From NCBI GenBank assembly GCA_905250125.1, contig CAJNOL010000349.1, positions 86,029-150,028 on the forward strand: 64,000 nt of DNA. The letters run 5' to 3'. Positions 1 to 11,708 of the stretch are shown here, piece after piece. This stretch comes from Rotaria sordida. Its lineage: Eukaryota; Rotifera; Eurotatoria; Philodinida; Philodinidae. Under the pieces are notes generated by a model. The model saw only the letters and a list, made by a program, of their open reading frames with translations, did not search any database and was not told the DNA's origin. The position numbers were made by a program, and so were the translations under genes. Numbering within the stretch: the stretch's first letter is position 1; each line of letters opens with the position of its first letter.

Positions 1-51
1 CCATAGCCACACCCACACCCTTTATTCGTCCACTCACCCATACCCATGACG
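1..51. repeat. C-rich telomere-like arm, cut by window edge
   Basis: Degenerate CCCACA/CCCATA-type repeat at the left edge. It matches the right (C-rich) arm of the palindromes found further along; the G-rich partner would lie outside the window. Confidence 0.6.
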
Positions 52-74
52 CAAAAGCGAGTGTCTCAGAAGTA

Positions 75-339
75 CACTGAAAAAAAAATAGGCACTCTAC
101 TAAACCTGAAAGGGTTCGGATTTTTGTAACGAAATCGAAACCTTTTTGCAATGTCGTACGGAACTTTCGAAGTTCCGTAAAATCTCACGAAACCCTCTTT
201 AGAGTTTACGAAAGCTTCAAGATTTTCGCAAGACTTTACAGAACTTCGAAAGTTCCGTACGACATCGCAAAAAGGTTTCGATTTCGTTACAAAAGTCGGA
301 ATCCTTTTATGTTTCGTAGAGTACCTATTTTTTTCAGTG
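75..339. mobile_element. Foldback MITE with mariner-type ends
   Basis: Almost the whole element is an inverted repeat. The left half (75 to about 185) matches the reverse complement of the right half (about 232-339), including the shared internal stretch GTCGTACGGAACTT. Its ends read CACTGAAAAAAA and TTTTTTTCAGTG and are flanked by TA at 73-74 and 340-341, as expected for a Tc1/mariner insertion. It has no coding capacity, so it is a non-autonomous derivative. A 102-codon open frame crosses it only because the palindrome lacks stops. Confidence 0.8.
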
Positions 340-930
340 TAGTTGTTCCTTTGAAGAAGTTGCAGTAAGAACAAGTACCTGAGAAGAACATGTCACTGGG
401 AAGCAACTGTCATTGGAGAGCAACTGTTGCGGGAGCATCCGTTATGGAATTTGTCCCCTTTTCTTACAGGTGGAGAAAACAGCGTCTTGAGCAGGAGGGC
501 GTCTTTCCATTTTTCATGAAAGTAATATGTATAGACCCCGTCTTTAAGAGTTGGTTAGATTAGGGAGTCTTCAGAATTATTCATGATATCTATAGTTTCA
601 TACTGGAATTTTCCAACCCGTTAACAGCTAAATATACGATAAATAATTCTAAAGGCTCCCAAAGACACCCTAGTCTCTACATCTCGATTAAAAGGAATCT
701 ATAGCTATTAATATAATGAACAACTCTGAAGACTTCAAAGACTTGCTGCTCCCCGATCTCGAGAAAAAGGAGTCTATAGCTATTGAGATGGTGAGCAATT
801 CTGAAGGCCCCAAGTACCCCACGTTTTTTGAAATAAGAGTGTTTTCTTTGCAAAATTCAGATTGAAATTAAACACTCTAAACTATGACCTTTCCAAAAGA
901 AGTGATGGCGTTATTTTTAGAAACGTTAAG
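340..930. other. Non-coding stretch
   Basis: No gene is recognisable. Short local similarities occur inside it (for example the GGAGTCT/AAGGAGTCTATAG-like stretches at about 560-800), suggesting old diverged repeats. Confidence 0.4.
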
Positions 931-1018
931 AGGATGTGGGTGTAGGTGCATGTGCCGGTGTCGGCGTTTGCTTATTTCAGAAGAAGGACTGTAAACAACT
1001 GCACACCCACACCCACAC
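931..1018. repeat. Telomere-like palindrome 1
   Basis: A G-rich arm (GGATGTGGGTGTAGGTG, about 931-965) is followed by a spacer and a C-rich arm (CACACCCACACCCACAC, 1002-1018). The arms are built of TGTGGG-type hexamers in opposite orientation and could fold as a hairpin. Confidence 0.75.
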
Positions 1019-1649
1019 TTTTTTGTTCTAGGTACGATTTTCGCTTCAGCAAATTTTTTTCTTAGTCCTGATGCTGATCATGTTCTTTTTGAAATGGCTG
1101 TTTGGCTCTAATCCTGATGTTAGTGACTTAACTGTTTCTGTTGTTCGTTCAGGTTTAAAGAAGCTGTTGTAGAATCTATGTATCTTGGATTGTAAATAAT
1201 TGTCGAATATTCGTATTTTTTATTTTGCTCGTTGATGATCGACGTGTACAGGAGAAAACTTCACATATCCTGAACTCGGTCTTTTGTAAAAACTTTCTTT
1301 TATTCCTAGTCTTGGTCTTTGCTCCAGTAAATCTTTTCTGTAGTATGGTGTGGATGTTGTTAGAAATACATTTTATTCCTTCATATGATACTCGCAGGCA
1401 AACTTTTCTTTTTTCATTCTAAGCCATTAAAGATTGTACGGAGCATTGAACAAAGGAATGAAATCGGTGCAAGTTTAGGAAAAGTAGAGGTGCATTACTG
1501 TAATGAGGTATGTTTGCAACTGTTAAATGCGTGTCTTAGGGATCTTGATTAAGTGAATACCTGAGTGCAGCATATTTGATGTAGCCAATATCAGTCCGTT
1601 CACTGTGGGTATATGGATGAATAAGTCTGACATTTTCAGTAATGTTTTA
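1019..1649. other. Non-coding stretch
   Basis: No recognisable gene or element. The small open frames here lack any family signature. Confidence 0.4.
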
Positions 1650-1932
1650 CCGGAAACTTGAATTCAATTGAAATTTCAAGTTTCAAGTTTCAAGATGTGT
1701 GCGAGAGGACATTGGTGAAATTCATTTTGCCGCACCCACAACAGGTGCGATGATGTGTGTGTGAATGCGCGTGTCGATCTTCACGAAACTCTTTTCGCCG
1801 TACCCACATCAACTGCGATGATGTGTGTGTGAGTGCTGTCGATTTGAAAGTTGAATTCAAACTCGTAAGTTAGACGTGAAAGTTGAAACCTGAAACTTGA
1901 AATTTCACTTGAATTCAAGTTTCAAGTTTGAC
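1650..1932. repeat. Inverted repeat around a two-copy tandem repeat
   Basis: Flanking segments rich in CTTGAATTCAA and TTTCAAGTTTCAAG (1655-1694 and about 1885-1930) are inverted copies of each other. Between them lie two diverged copies of a roughly 75-base unit containing GCGATGATGTGTGTGTGA (about 1720-1790 and 1792-1855). It abuts the next element directly. Confidence 0.6.
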
Positions 1933-1935
1933 ATA

Positions 1936-2914
1936 CAGTCCGCGACAAAAATTTAAACGAAATCAGCTTTTCAGTATTTTTTTACAATTCTTTTTTTCAG
2001 TATTTTGTTTTCATATTGTGAAGTACGGATATGATTCAAAGGGTGATATAGATAGTACGAGAGGCCAGCTACATGATGCATCAAAGAACGAGGCTCTGTC
2101 TGTTAATATAGATTAGAAAATAATTAAAATAATATCCCTCCATGTAAAAACAGGTTTAGTTGCTTTTCAATATTTCAGATTTGTTAACCAAGAGATTTTG
2201 TCTAAAATAAAAATAAATGATATCAATCGATAGAGAATTTCACGCTCTATCATTTCATAAAAACAGATTTTTCTCTATAGTCTATCTCCATCTCCAAAAC
2301 TTGGTTTTAGTGAGAATAGTCAGCAAAAAAAAAAAGTAAACTACCTCCAACAAACTCCCTCCCATTAGAATGTTTTATACACTGTTAGAAAGAGCATTCA
2401 AAACTGAACAAAATACTATATTTGAAGTTCGAATATTACTGATTTTTCATGTCCACTTTATTGATATAAAGTTTTTGGAAAAGAACGAGGCTCTGTCTGT
2501 TAATATAGATTAGAAAATAATTAAAATAATATCCCTCCTTGCAAAAACAGGTTTAGTTGCTTTTCAATATTTCAGATTTGTTAACCAAGAGATTTTGTCT
2601 AAAATAAAAATAAATGATATCAATCGATAGAGAATTTCACGCTCTATCATTTCATAAAAACAGATTTTTCTCTATAGTCTATCTCCATCTCCAAAACTTA
2701 GTTTTAGTGAGAATAGTCGGCATTTTTCTTCCTTCAAAATAATGAAAAAAAGAAAAGCTACCTATTTGATGCATCATGTAGCTGGCCTCTCGTACTATCT
2801 ATATCACCCTTTGAATCATATCCGTACTTCACAATATGAAAACAAAATACTGAAAAAAAGAATTGTAAAAAACTACTGAAAAGCTGATTTCGTTTAAATT
2901 TTTGTCGTGGACTG
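1936..2914. mobile_element. Tc1/mariner-type non-autonomous element with internal duplication
   Basis: Terminal inverted repeats of about 150 bases (1936-2085 and about 2768-2914) begin CAGTCCGCGACAAAAATTT and end with the complement of CAGTCCACGAC. TA dinucleotides flank both ends (1934-1935 and 2915-2916). The interior holds two direct copies of a 240-base block (about 2083-2325 and 2480-2722) that differ at only a few bases. There is no transposase. Confidence 0.8.
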
Positions 2915-2916
2915 TA

Positions 2917-3404
2917 GATGAACATTTTGAAAAAGAATAAGCTTTTTCACATGACCATATGGCTGCATAAATTATGGCATCATTCTTTAGAGCAATAACA
3001 ATAGGAAAAAAGTAAACAAAGTTCAATCTCACCGTGTCAACAGCAGATTGAAACTGATGGATTTTTTAAAGAAAGTTTGATGATGTTTTTCTTTTATTAT
3101 GTGTACAAAAAGCAATGAAAATAAATCTCTTCAAAGAACGAAACACACTTCTCTGCAAAAGACAAATAACATCTATCCTTTTGTGAAAAAGAAGTAAGCG
3201 CAAAATTTTGAATCAACAGCATGAAAGAGAAAGTATAAACAATGAATGAGAACACCACGTGTGCATGCACGACATTATTTGTCTTACTTGATCAGACGTG
3301 AAAAAAATGTTGTTTTTCATTTGAATTCATTTACACAAACAACGAAAGAAAAAAGCTTGCTCCAAATGTGGGTGCTCGACAAGGTAGTTCTCTTCACGTA
3401 TTTC
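2917..3404. other. Non-coding stretch
   Basis: AT-rich sequence with no recognisable gene. Confidence 0.35.
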
Positions 3405-3705
3405 GAGGTATGTTCAGATTTCCGAAAAAGGAAATTACAGAAATTTCCGAAGCTTCCATCAACTCGATAACTACATACCAGAGCACATGAAAATCTTTTG
3501 GAAATATTAGAAATTTTAGAAGTTTTAGAAATTTCTGTAATTTCGGAAATTTCGCTACGTATAGAATTTTGGAAATTTCAGAAATTTCGGAAATTATATA
3601 ATTTTGAGAAATACCAAACAATTTAGAACACAAGTGCTTGAAATTTCCGAAACTTCCAAAATTTCCTTTTTCAGAAGTCTGAACACTGCTGCGTATTTCC
3701 CGAAA
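3405..3705. mobile_element. Probable foldback element rich in GAAATTTC
   Basis: The left side (about 3405-3460, TGTTCAGATTTCCGAAAAAGG) is an imperfect inverted copy of the right side (about 3650-3700). The interior consists of repeated short palindromes of the form AGAAATTTCNGAAATTTC. No coding capacity. The exact ends and target duplication are uncertain. Confidence 0.45.
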
Positions 3706-4093
3706 CAGTAAACGAAATCCAAGACTCTTCAACAAAGACGACAACAGCATCAGAGTGGAGCACCAATATAATTCTCTCTTTATTCTTCTTACATCGTTTT
3801 GTCAGTTCCCTTTTGACGCTTGTGCTGTGTAAAGAAAAATGAGATTGCACAGTCTCCACGATAAGTTACCAATCGGTGGGTGTTATTTGAAAATAAAGCA
3901 CTAATAAGATACTCAGAAATGAAATTTTTCCGTAGATCAGGAAGATCAAAAATCAGTTATAAGTAATTTTGCTTCAACAGAATAGTAACTATTCGGGTGT
4001 GGGTAAGTATGGGGAGTGAGTACGAGTGTAAGGGTGTGGATGTGGGTGTGGGTGTGGCTGTGAGGGTGTGGATTTGGTTGTGAGCGTGTGGGT

Positions 4094-5975
4094 CAGAGAT
4101 GTGCGGGGCATTGATTTTCCATCCCCCGCGGGGCCCGCCCCGTAAAATTCACAAACCCGTCCCGTCCGAACCCCGTAGTTATTCTTTTTGAGAATCCCCG
4201 CTCCGCCTGTGCCCCGGCAAATCTATACCCGCTCCGCCCGTACCCCGCACAGGCAGCTTCTTGGACCAGCCCGCCCGACCCGCCATTTTTTGTGACGGGC
4301 CCCGACCCGTCCCCGTGTAACCCGAAGAAATTTTTTATTTACCAGATACTTTATTTTTAATGATGCATTCCTTTTATGAAAAATCATTTTTTACAAAAAC
4401 AAAACTCAAGTCTATATGAGATGGTTTTGAATGATTCACTTTGTGATTGTCGACAAGCACGTATTTTTGTGGTTGTTCTTTTAAAAACATTTTTATATTT
4501 GACGAATTACATTTAATATTACTCGATGAGCAATGACTGAGAGATGAAGAAATAATTGTAGATGAACGATCAGTATTCGACGAAGCTGTCCTATTAAGTG
4601 ATTCATCAGGAGATAAATCATGTAATTCGATGATACTTAGGTCTGACCAAAAGTTCTGGCAACATTATATAAAAATATAAAGGTAAGTAGGCAGCTTTAA
4701 TTTAATTTTATCAAATATTGAGGACAGTTGCCATGATTATTTATACCAAGTTCGAACCTTTCCAACAATTTGTTAAAAGTTTTTTTCGAAAAAATTTTTA
4801 GATATCGCACGAGCTTATCATGTTTCATTTATTTAATCAGGTAAACTACATTTAATAGAATTATTTAGCGAAAAGTTACATAGTATCAGGCCTGGCGAAT
4901 ATGATAGATATGATATTATATTGATGTCTTCTTCTGTCATGCAATTAATAACATTAGATGAGTATGAGGTCAACGATGACCGTCAAGCAATTTTGTACAT
5001 TATGAACCTGATGTCTCTGTTTGTTTCCATATTTGATTAATAAAATGTTTTGGAGAGCGTTCAGCCTAATACTTGTGACTTACAGTCTTGCCTTTATCTA
5101 CATTCAGGAGTATTTGATTTAAGAAATATATCAAACAAAGCATTTTCTAAAATCTTTATTCATGAACAATAGTCTTTGACGATTCATCTTCAATAAGCCA
5201 GCCAGCATCGGATAACTTATGACTAACCTATCTAAAATAAATCTATATCTCATCACTAGTAGTACTAGAATGCAACTGATATGATCGAACAAGATTTTGC
5301 TAACTTTTCACAATAAATGAAATATGATTAGCTCATGCGGTATCCATGATACCTAAAATTTTTTCGAAAAAACTTCAAAAAACTTTTAACTAATCGTTGG
5401 AAAGGATCAAACTTGGTATAAATAATCATGGCAACTGTCCTCAATATTTGATAAAATAAAATTAAAGATATCTCCTTATCTTTATATTTTTGTATAATGT
5501 TGTCAGAAATTTTGGTCAGACCTAAGTAGTAATTCACAAAAAAATTCAAACGATAATTCTAAATATAAAATAAGTTTTAGTCCAGTTATTCACTTAATAT
5601 AAATTGATAGTAGAAGTTGCGTATGACAGACGATAAAGAAAGAAACAAACAAATGGTAGACAATCTTGTACATAATAGGATGAAAGTAATGAACCAATCA
5701 ATATGTACTTTGTACTACATACTTATACTAAGGACATCCCGTGATAAGTTTTGACGATCTTTCATCACACCCGAAAAAAAATGTTTACCCGCCCGAACCC
5801 GTGTATTTCATACCCGCCCCGCCCGAGACCCGTGTCATTTAAAAAATTATTACCCGCCCCGCCCGCCCGTGTGCCGGAAAATACCCGCGCCCCGTTAATC
5901 CCGCGTTTAATTAAATTTTTCTTCCCCGCCCGCCCGTCGCCCCGCGGGGTGAACCCCGTGGACCGCACATCTCTG
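4094..5975. mobile_element. Non-autonomous hAT element in a telomere-like repeat
   Basis: The ends read CAGAGATGTGCGG and CCGCACATCTCTG. They are flanked by a perfect 8-base target duplication GTGTGGGT at 4086-4093 and 5976-5983, the hallmark of hAT transposition. The subterminal zones (about 4100-4330 and 5765-5960) are strikingly GC-rich and packed with CCCGCCCCG/CCCGCCCG repeats in an otherwise AT-rich genome; these may be transposase-binding arrays. No transposase is present. The element itself contains a nested mariner-type foldback at 4640-5522. Confidence 0.85.
4640..5522. mobile_element. Mariner-type foldback nested in the hAT element
   Basis: Inverted arms of about 200 bases (4640-4850 and about 5310-5522) start with GGTCTGACCAAAA and end with its complement. 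TA flanks both ends (4638-4639 and 5523-5524). The arms share GAGGACAGTTGCCATGATTA. The roughly 450-base interior has no recognisable transposase. Confidence 0.8.
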
Positions 5976-6413
5976 GTGTGGGTGTGGGTGTGGTTGTAAA
6001 TGTGGTTCTTCCTAAAGGGACCATGAACACCTACACCCACGCCCGCACCCACATCCACACCTACACCTACCCACACCCGCATACACATCCACACCCTCAC
6101 CCACACGCACACCCGCGCCAACACACCCGTACCCACACCCACACCAACACACCCACACCCACACCCTTCGCCGTCCGATGTTCATTCTTTATACTTGGGT
6201 GACCAATCAAAAGATCATTCTCCGTTTCTCTGCCTCCAGACTGGTATTACTCATCCGCTGCTACTTATGATGCACGTATGTACAAAAGTGGAAACAGAGA
6301 GCAAGAACGCAAGAAAAAAGAAGAAATAAATATTTTGGTCTACTTTCATGTTCATATCAATGACTCTCAACTTTTTGCCTATAGCTTTTCTACATAACCC
6401 ATTCGAAGAATAG

Positions 6414-6502
6414 ATGAGTGTGGATGTGAGTGCAGATGGGGGTGGGTGTGTAAGTTGAATGTGAGTCTTCTTTTCATCAATGCTCACACCCACACCCCAT
6501 CC
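6414..6502. repeat. Telomere-like palindrome 3
   Basis: G-rich arm (GATGAGTGTGGATGTGAG and onward to about 6452), spacer, then C-rich arm GCTCACACCCACACCCCATCC at 6481-6502. An isolated C-rich arm (CCACACCCACACCC) also occurs at 6763-6778. Confidence 0.7.
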
Positions 6503-7631
6503 TATGTAAAAAACAAAGTTGTAGGAAAAGCTTAAAAATCACATTAAAAATCGATCATAATAGTACTATTATAATCTGATTTTAATCAGATTTGTTAGCC
6601 TTAAAAGACAGATTTCATTTGATTTAACCTTTTTTAATCTATTTTAATCGACTCTTAAAACTAAATCAATTATTATTACTTATAGAAAATCGATTTTAAT
6701 TTATTAAAGTTTCTCAACCGATCAAAATAGATTAAAACAGATTTATGAGTGAAGAAAAGAATGTCCACACCCACACCCTGAATCAAAGATATACAGGGTG
6801 TCCAGAGAGTAACAAAACAAAAAGTTTGAACACACATCTCCGTCATATTTTGATCGAATGGAATGATATTTTTAACACTGATAATGGAGTATGTATAGTT
6901 CATATTTATAAGAGAAATGTTATCAAAAATTGTTTTTTTGAAGTAGTAAAACTAACTTCAACAAGAAACTGTAATATTTTCTGAGTTATAAAAAAAACAA
7001 TATATTTATTCTCTTAGCCAAGAATAAACGGCATGTGATTTGTTCGATCACTTCTTCACACTAGTGTCGTTTGGTCTCATACTTATACTATTATTATGGA
7101 AAACAATCAGCGTTTTTTTTTAACTAAAAAACGAAATACTTTCGCTTTAGCTCTTGTACAAGTAGTGCTTTCGGTCATCGTTCGTATCAACATTTTCATT
7201 AAACAACACACGTACTCTTTTCGACAAGATCCTTTATCGAACATTGGTAGTGACAATTGCGAGAAGAAAAGAAAAAAATATTGATCTTGAACATTTCAAA
7301 CATCAGATTTATTGGCCATCTATTTCAAATGAAGTAGAAACAAAAGAAATATATTCGTTGAATCAATACAGAAAATAAAATGACTAGAAACTCAATTAAT
7401 ATTTTTACACGATAAATCAGACTTCAAATATTCATTTTTTTAAAAATAAGTATTTCTCTCAAAATAATAATCCAAAAAGATTTTGTATAAGTATCTGCTT
7501 TTTATTCAGAAGAATTTTTATAATTAGTAATTACTTCTGAACTGAATTAATATGTCATAATCATTCCGCTATCGCCTAGACATATAATATACAATGGCGC
7601 TTAAAATTATGCATACAATCAATGAATAACG
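6503..7631. other. Non-coding stretch with a possible mariner end
   Basis: AT-rich with many TTTTAATC/GATTAAAA motifs at 6540-6745. ACAGGGTGTCCAGAGAG at about 6793 resembles a mariner terminal repeat, but no partner end was found. No gene recognised. Confidence 0.4.
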
Positions 7632-8421
7632 ATCCAATTCTAATATCTCCTCTCTAGTTCAAGATATCAAGTTGAGATTTTTATCAAAATGTAGCTAAGT
7701 ACTCAATCTATCTATGCTAAAAGTGTCGATCCGATAGAACATGTCTTGATGACACAATAACAAAAATACTAAAATCATTAAATCTTGATTTGCCTCAAAA
7801 TTATTCATACAGTTAATTTTTGATGAAAGAAACGATTTGAGTTCTAATGATAGATAAGAAATCAAATTCACTTTCGTCTAAGAAATTTTCAGTTCGATTT
7901 TTGTTTTTCTATAGAACACTAATAATCATAGTTTCTTCATTTTATTCTGATGTCAAAAATGGAAACAAATACAAGATTATCTTTCCGAAAGTCTTCCTAT
8001 GTGTTTTTTAATATTTCGAAACAGAATTAGTATCGAGTTGAACAGCCTCCTTGCTTTATGCATTCTTTCCATCGATTTGAACTTGAGTCAACTGATACTT
8101 CAGTTATATCGCTTCCAATTTGATTCCATTCATCAATCAGAACTTCTTTCAATTCTTGTTCATTTTTTGATGGCGGCATTTTTTTTCGAATATATCGATC
8201 AAGTTCACTCCGTGTGTGTTCTATTGAGCTTAAATCAGGACTGTGAAAAGGCCCGTTTATACGTTTCAAGATTTTACAATTTTAGTATTTTCGTTACTGT
8301 GTCATCAAGATATGTTCTATCAGGTCAATACTTTTAGCATAGATAGCTTGAGTATTTAGCTACATTTTGGTGAAAATCTCAACTCGATATCTTGAACTAT
8401 AGAGGAGATATTGGAATTGGA
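7632..8421. mobile_element. Tc1-like element with long inverted repeats
   Basis: Inverted repeats of about 150 bases occupy 7632-7780 and about 8268-8421. They start ATCCAATTCTAATATCTCC and share AGTTCAAGATATC and TAGCTA-rich sequence. Between them lies a C-terminal transposase fragment on the minus strand (8027-8269). The element is too short to be autonomous and appears to be an internal deletion derivative. Confidence 0.75.
8027..8269 (-). pseudogene. Tc1-family transposase, C-terminal fragment
   Basis: About 80 residues survive on the minus strand. The motif HSPDLSSIEHTRSELDR corresponds to the conserved SPDLNPIEHxWDxLDR block that carries the last acidic residue of the Tc1 DDE/D triad. 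It is followed by ELKEVLIDEWNQI and the typical C-terminal GGCSTRY tail. The N-terminal DNA-binding domain and the first two catalytic aspartates are missing. It sits inside an element with long inverted repeats, so it is a relic of that element's transposase. Confidence 0.75.
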
Positions 8422-10871
8422 TTTTTATCCATTGATTGTATTATATATATCAACCAGAACGATAAAAACAAAAAAAAGGAAGGCAGATCATTCAGAGAGA
8501 GAGAGGGAGGAAAAGAAAGATCCTTGCTGTTGATGCTCGAAACATATTTTAAAAACTTTTCATGGAGAGTTGGGAGTAGGCCTGCGAGAAAATTAGTATA
8601 TTTTACCTAGGTTTTTATGTTCTTTCCAATGTAATTTTTATTGAATCGATACAAGATCGAAAATTTCGCAGTGTTTGATGTGATTTAATAAAAACGAGCA
8701 TAATTAATCAGGCCTTCTGATATGTCATCATCATGCTTCTTTGACAATGAAATAATTACATTTAATCTAGCTTCATCACTTATTTTATTATTTTCTCAAA
8801 TAGTGACTAAAATTAAAAACTATTCAATATCTTTTTGTCATTTGATATCATGAATAACTAATGAATATGGAAAAAACGAACTACATGATCACATGTTTTT
8901 TTTCTTTTTCATTGCTTATTTGACAAGTTGTTACTATTGTGCTTTTGATTAGTATGATACGCATTTTGATTGACATTTAGAATGATCATTTATACCATTA
9001 TCTTATCATTTTAATCTGTAATCAACAAAAACAACAATAATATACGCCACATGAATAAACCATCTATCGATAAAAACAAGATACTTGTTTTGCGCATCAA
9101 AGATTGTAATGCAAGAGCCTATCTGAATTTTTTTTTGAATCTACTGAATTTTCTTCAAAATTCCCAACTTTTTTCCATATCATATGTTCTAAACACATTA
9201 TATATATCAAACTCTTAACTAAAGAATTATTGGATCAGTTTAGTAATAATCAAAGTACAGCCTAACAATTATTAGTGAGACTTTTACTTTTTGCTACGAA
9301 TGAAAAATAAAATTAAAATTAATTAATCATCATAAAATAAATAAATGCTTTTTCATTTTCTTTGAAAATAAATTGTTTTGGGAGAAAATTTCAGTTTTTT
9401 ACGATAAACTACTTTTTCTGAAAAACAGGTCAATATTTGGTAAACGACAATCCAAACAGACAGATATATTGAGTTTTCATGTTTTTTGAACAAAAAACAG
9501 CGAGTTTCAGTCGATTTTCTTATATTTTTTGGTTTGTTCAAGAAACACCTAAAAAGTAATGTTTTTGAGCTAAGAATTTTTACTTCATTTTTTTTATGCT
9601 AAATTAATTAGATTCAGATTTTCTCTGAAAATTGACTATTATTAGCTATTTACTTTAATTAGAACGATAGCATTCTTGCTTTTTTTTCTGTCTCTGATTT
9701 ATTTCGATTGAACTGCTGCCATTTGTCATATATATTTTTTGCATGAAATAAAGTATATCTTGAGATTGAATCATAATTAAGTATCTCAATGAAAATACAA
9801 TATCCTGAAAATAAAATATATATTTGGAAATTTTCAGCCTTTTACATTCTTTTTCAACCTTATAACGAATTACCATATAGAACAAAAATTATATGTATAA
9901 ACAAAAAAAATAACACAAAATAATTTTCCGGTATTAACATAAACTTATAACTGTAATATAGCATGTATCAATATTATCTTATAATCAACGAGTAATCATT
10001 GATAAAAGATATGAGTTATTACACACATTAAATAGTTAAAATTCATGTTAATAACTTCATTTAACCATATACCAATATAAAATCAAATTGATAAATACTC
10101 AAGATTATTTATTCTGTCGTATAATAATAATAAATGTGTTATAAGGATAAAAATTCCCAAATATATGTTTTTCGTTTTTTTTCTGTTAAAAACAATAAAA
10201 AACATTTTGTTTTCAAGAATCATCTCTTCCACATTCTTCACAATAATTTTATTAAAATTGCATGTCATCTGATCGCAATGTATTTGAGTAATAGTCTTAA
10301 AGAAGAAAATGTTCCGATGAAAAGTCCTGGAAAATTTTAGTTAAGTTTTTTTTTCTCGCTTTTTTAAGAATATTATCATGTTGTTAATATAAATAGATAT
10401 GTACTGTATTTTTTGTTTGGTTTGTTCTATATTTATCTCAATAAATCTAATACATCTCTGCATTTAACTTCATATAGAAATTGAAACAACCAATGACAAT
10501 GTATAGTCTTCCTCACGCATACCTGTAAGAATGCACGCATTAACACTACTGATGACATCAATCAATGCAAAATCATGACTGAAGAATCGATTAATACGCT
10601 AAATGTGTCCATTGAAGCAGAGAGAATAGCTAAATTGGGACATTTTTACCCTCGAGCATATATAATAACGAAATCCTAACTATAGTTTCATAGTTTATTT
10701 ATTGAGTAATTCGATGTTATACAAATATGTAATTTTATAAAAACTTAACAATGACATGTGATTACAAATAGTATTTTCTTTTTTTGTCATTGAACATCAT
10801 GTTTATATTATTATTTTAGATCTTTTTTTTTCAAATTTATTTTAAATATTTTACAAGAAAGATAAATAAAA
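8422..10871. other. AT-rich non-coding stretch
   Basis: Very AT-rich with no recognisable gene, RNA or well-defined element. The last few hundred bases presumably hold the promoter of the secreted-protein gene that starts at 10872, but no specific motif can be assigned. Confidence 0.4.
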
Positions 10872-11708
10872 ATGAAATTATCATTTTGTCAATTATTTCT
10901 ATTTTTATTCATAATTATAAGTGTCTTTCAATGTCCAAATTGCTTTAAATTATACAAAAATAAAAATAAGATTTATGAGCAATTATACAAAGCTACACAA
11001 CGAATGGCATCATCACTACTATCCCCAGTCTGCTCTCAAATTTTATTAAATCAAAATAATATACAATCTCAATATATATCTCCACAAGGTTTGTCTGGTC
11101 GTGTTTTACCAGCTGGAACATTTTCAAACAAAGTTTTAGCTCTAGAATATTTATATGGACTTCTTTGTCAAATACCAAATTTTCCACCACGGCCATCTAC
11201 TATTCGGGCAGTTGATATAGTACGTGTCACTTATGATAGAAAATATTTGATTACTCAAGCTGAATTACTAATTCATATATCTGATAATAAACGATTAACT
11301 TTTTTGGCAAGTATGGCATTTGATAAAAATTATAAACTATGTGGCTATGATGGACAATTAAGAAATCTTGGATTAACATATGATCCATCTACAGATGCAG
11401 AACGTCTAGGAGCAATACAGATCATATGTAATGTTACACAAACATTCTGTAATGGAGCATTAAAACAATATTCAAGTTTCGATGATTGTAAACAATATTT
11501 AACGAAAAAAATACCTTTTGGTTCACTTGATAGAGCAGATCAAGGAAATGTTGCTTGCCGCACTATTCATGCACTTTTTGTTCCTCTGTTACCATCTCTA
11601 CATTGTCCACATGTTGGTCCAACTGGAGGAGGAGCATGTACCAATAAACCAATTGACTTTTATTATAATCAATCAAATTTTCTTGGTTGCGCTTATAAAC
11701 AATACTAA
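10872..11708 (+). CDS. Secreted Cys-rich protein of unknown function
   Basis: Intronless gene of 278 codons. The N-terminus is a hydrophobic signal peptide (residues 1 to about 25, LFLFLFIIISVFQC), so the product should be secreted or enter the endomembrane system. The mature part has ten cysteines, concentrated in the C-terminal 120 residues, with the distinctive block HCPHVGPTGGGAC near residue 245. I recall a similar His/Cys/GPxGGGxC ending in fungal secreted proteins of unknown function, so horizontal acquisition is possible but unproven. The ATG is the first in frame after stops and is preceded by an A-rich context. AATAAA lies just after the stop. No enzymatic motif is recognised. Confidence 0.85.
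   Translation: MKLSFCQLFLFLFIIISVFQCPNCFKLYKNKNKIYEQLYKATQRMASSLLSPVCSQILLNQNNIQSQYISPQGLSGRVLPAGTFSNKVLALEYLYGLLCQIPNFPPRPSTIRAVDIVRVTYDRKYLITQAELLIHISDNKRLTFLASMAFDKNYKLCGYDGQLRNLGLTYDPSTDAERLGAIQIICNVTQTFCNGALKQYSSFDDCKQYLTKKIPFGSLDRADQGNVACRTIHALFVPLLPSLHCPHVGPTGGGACTNKPIDFYYNQSNFLGCAYKQY

Larger units (their letters stand above)
3994..6172. repeat. Telomere-like palindrome 2, split by a hAT element
   Basis: The G-rich arm (GTGTGGGTGTGGG type, 3994-4093) resumes at 5976-6008 on the far side of the inserted hAT element. It is followed by a short spacer and a long C-rich arm (about 6030-6168). Without the insertion this is the largest palindrome in the window. It gives rise to spurious open frames on both strands. 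Confidence 0.8.

Noticed and set aside
5751-6202. Overlapping open frames of 74-125 codons on both strands rich in His/Thr/Pro or Gly/Val
   Set aside because: They are translations of GC-rich element ends and the telomere-like C-arm; low-complexity repeats lack stops in all frames.
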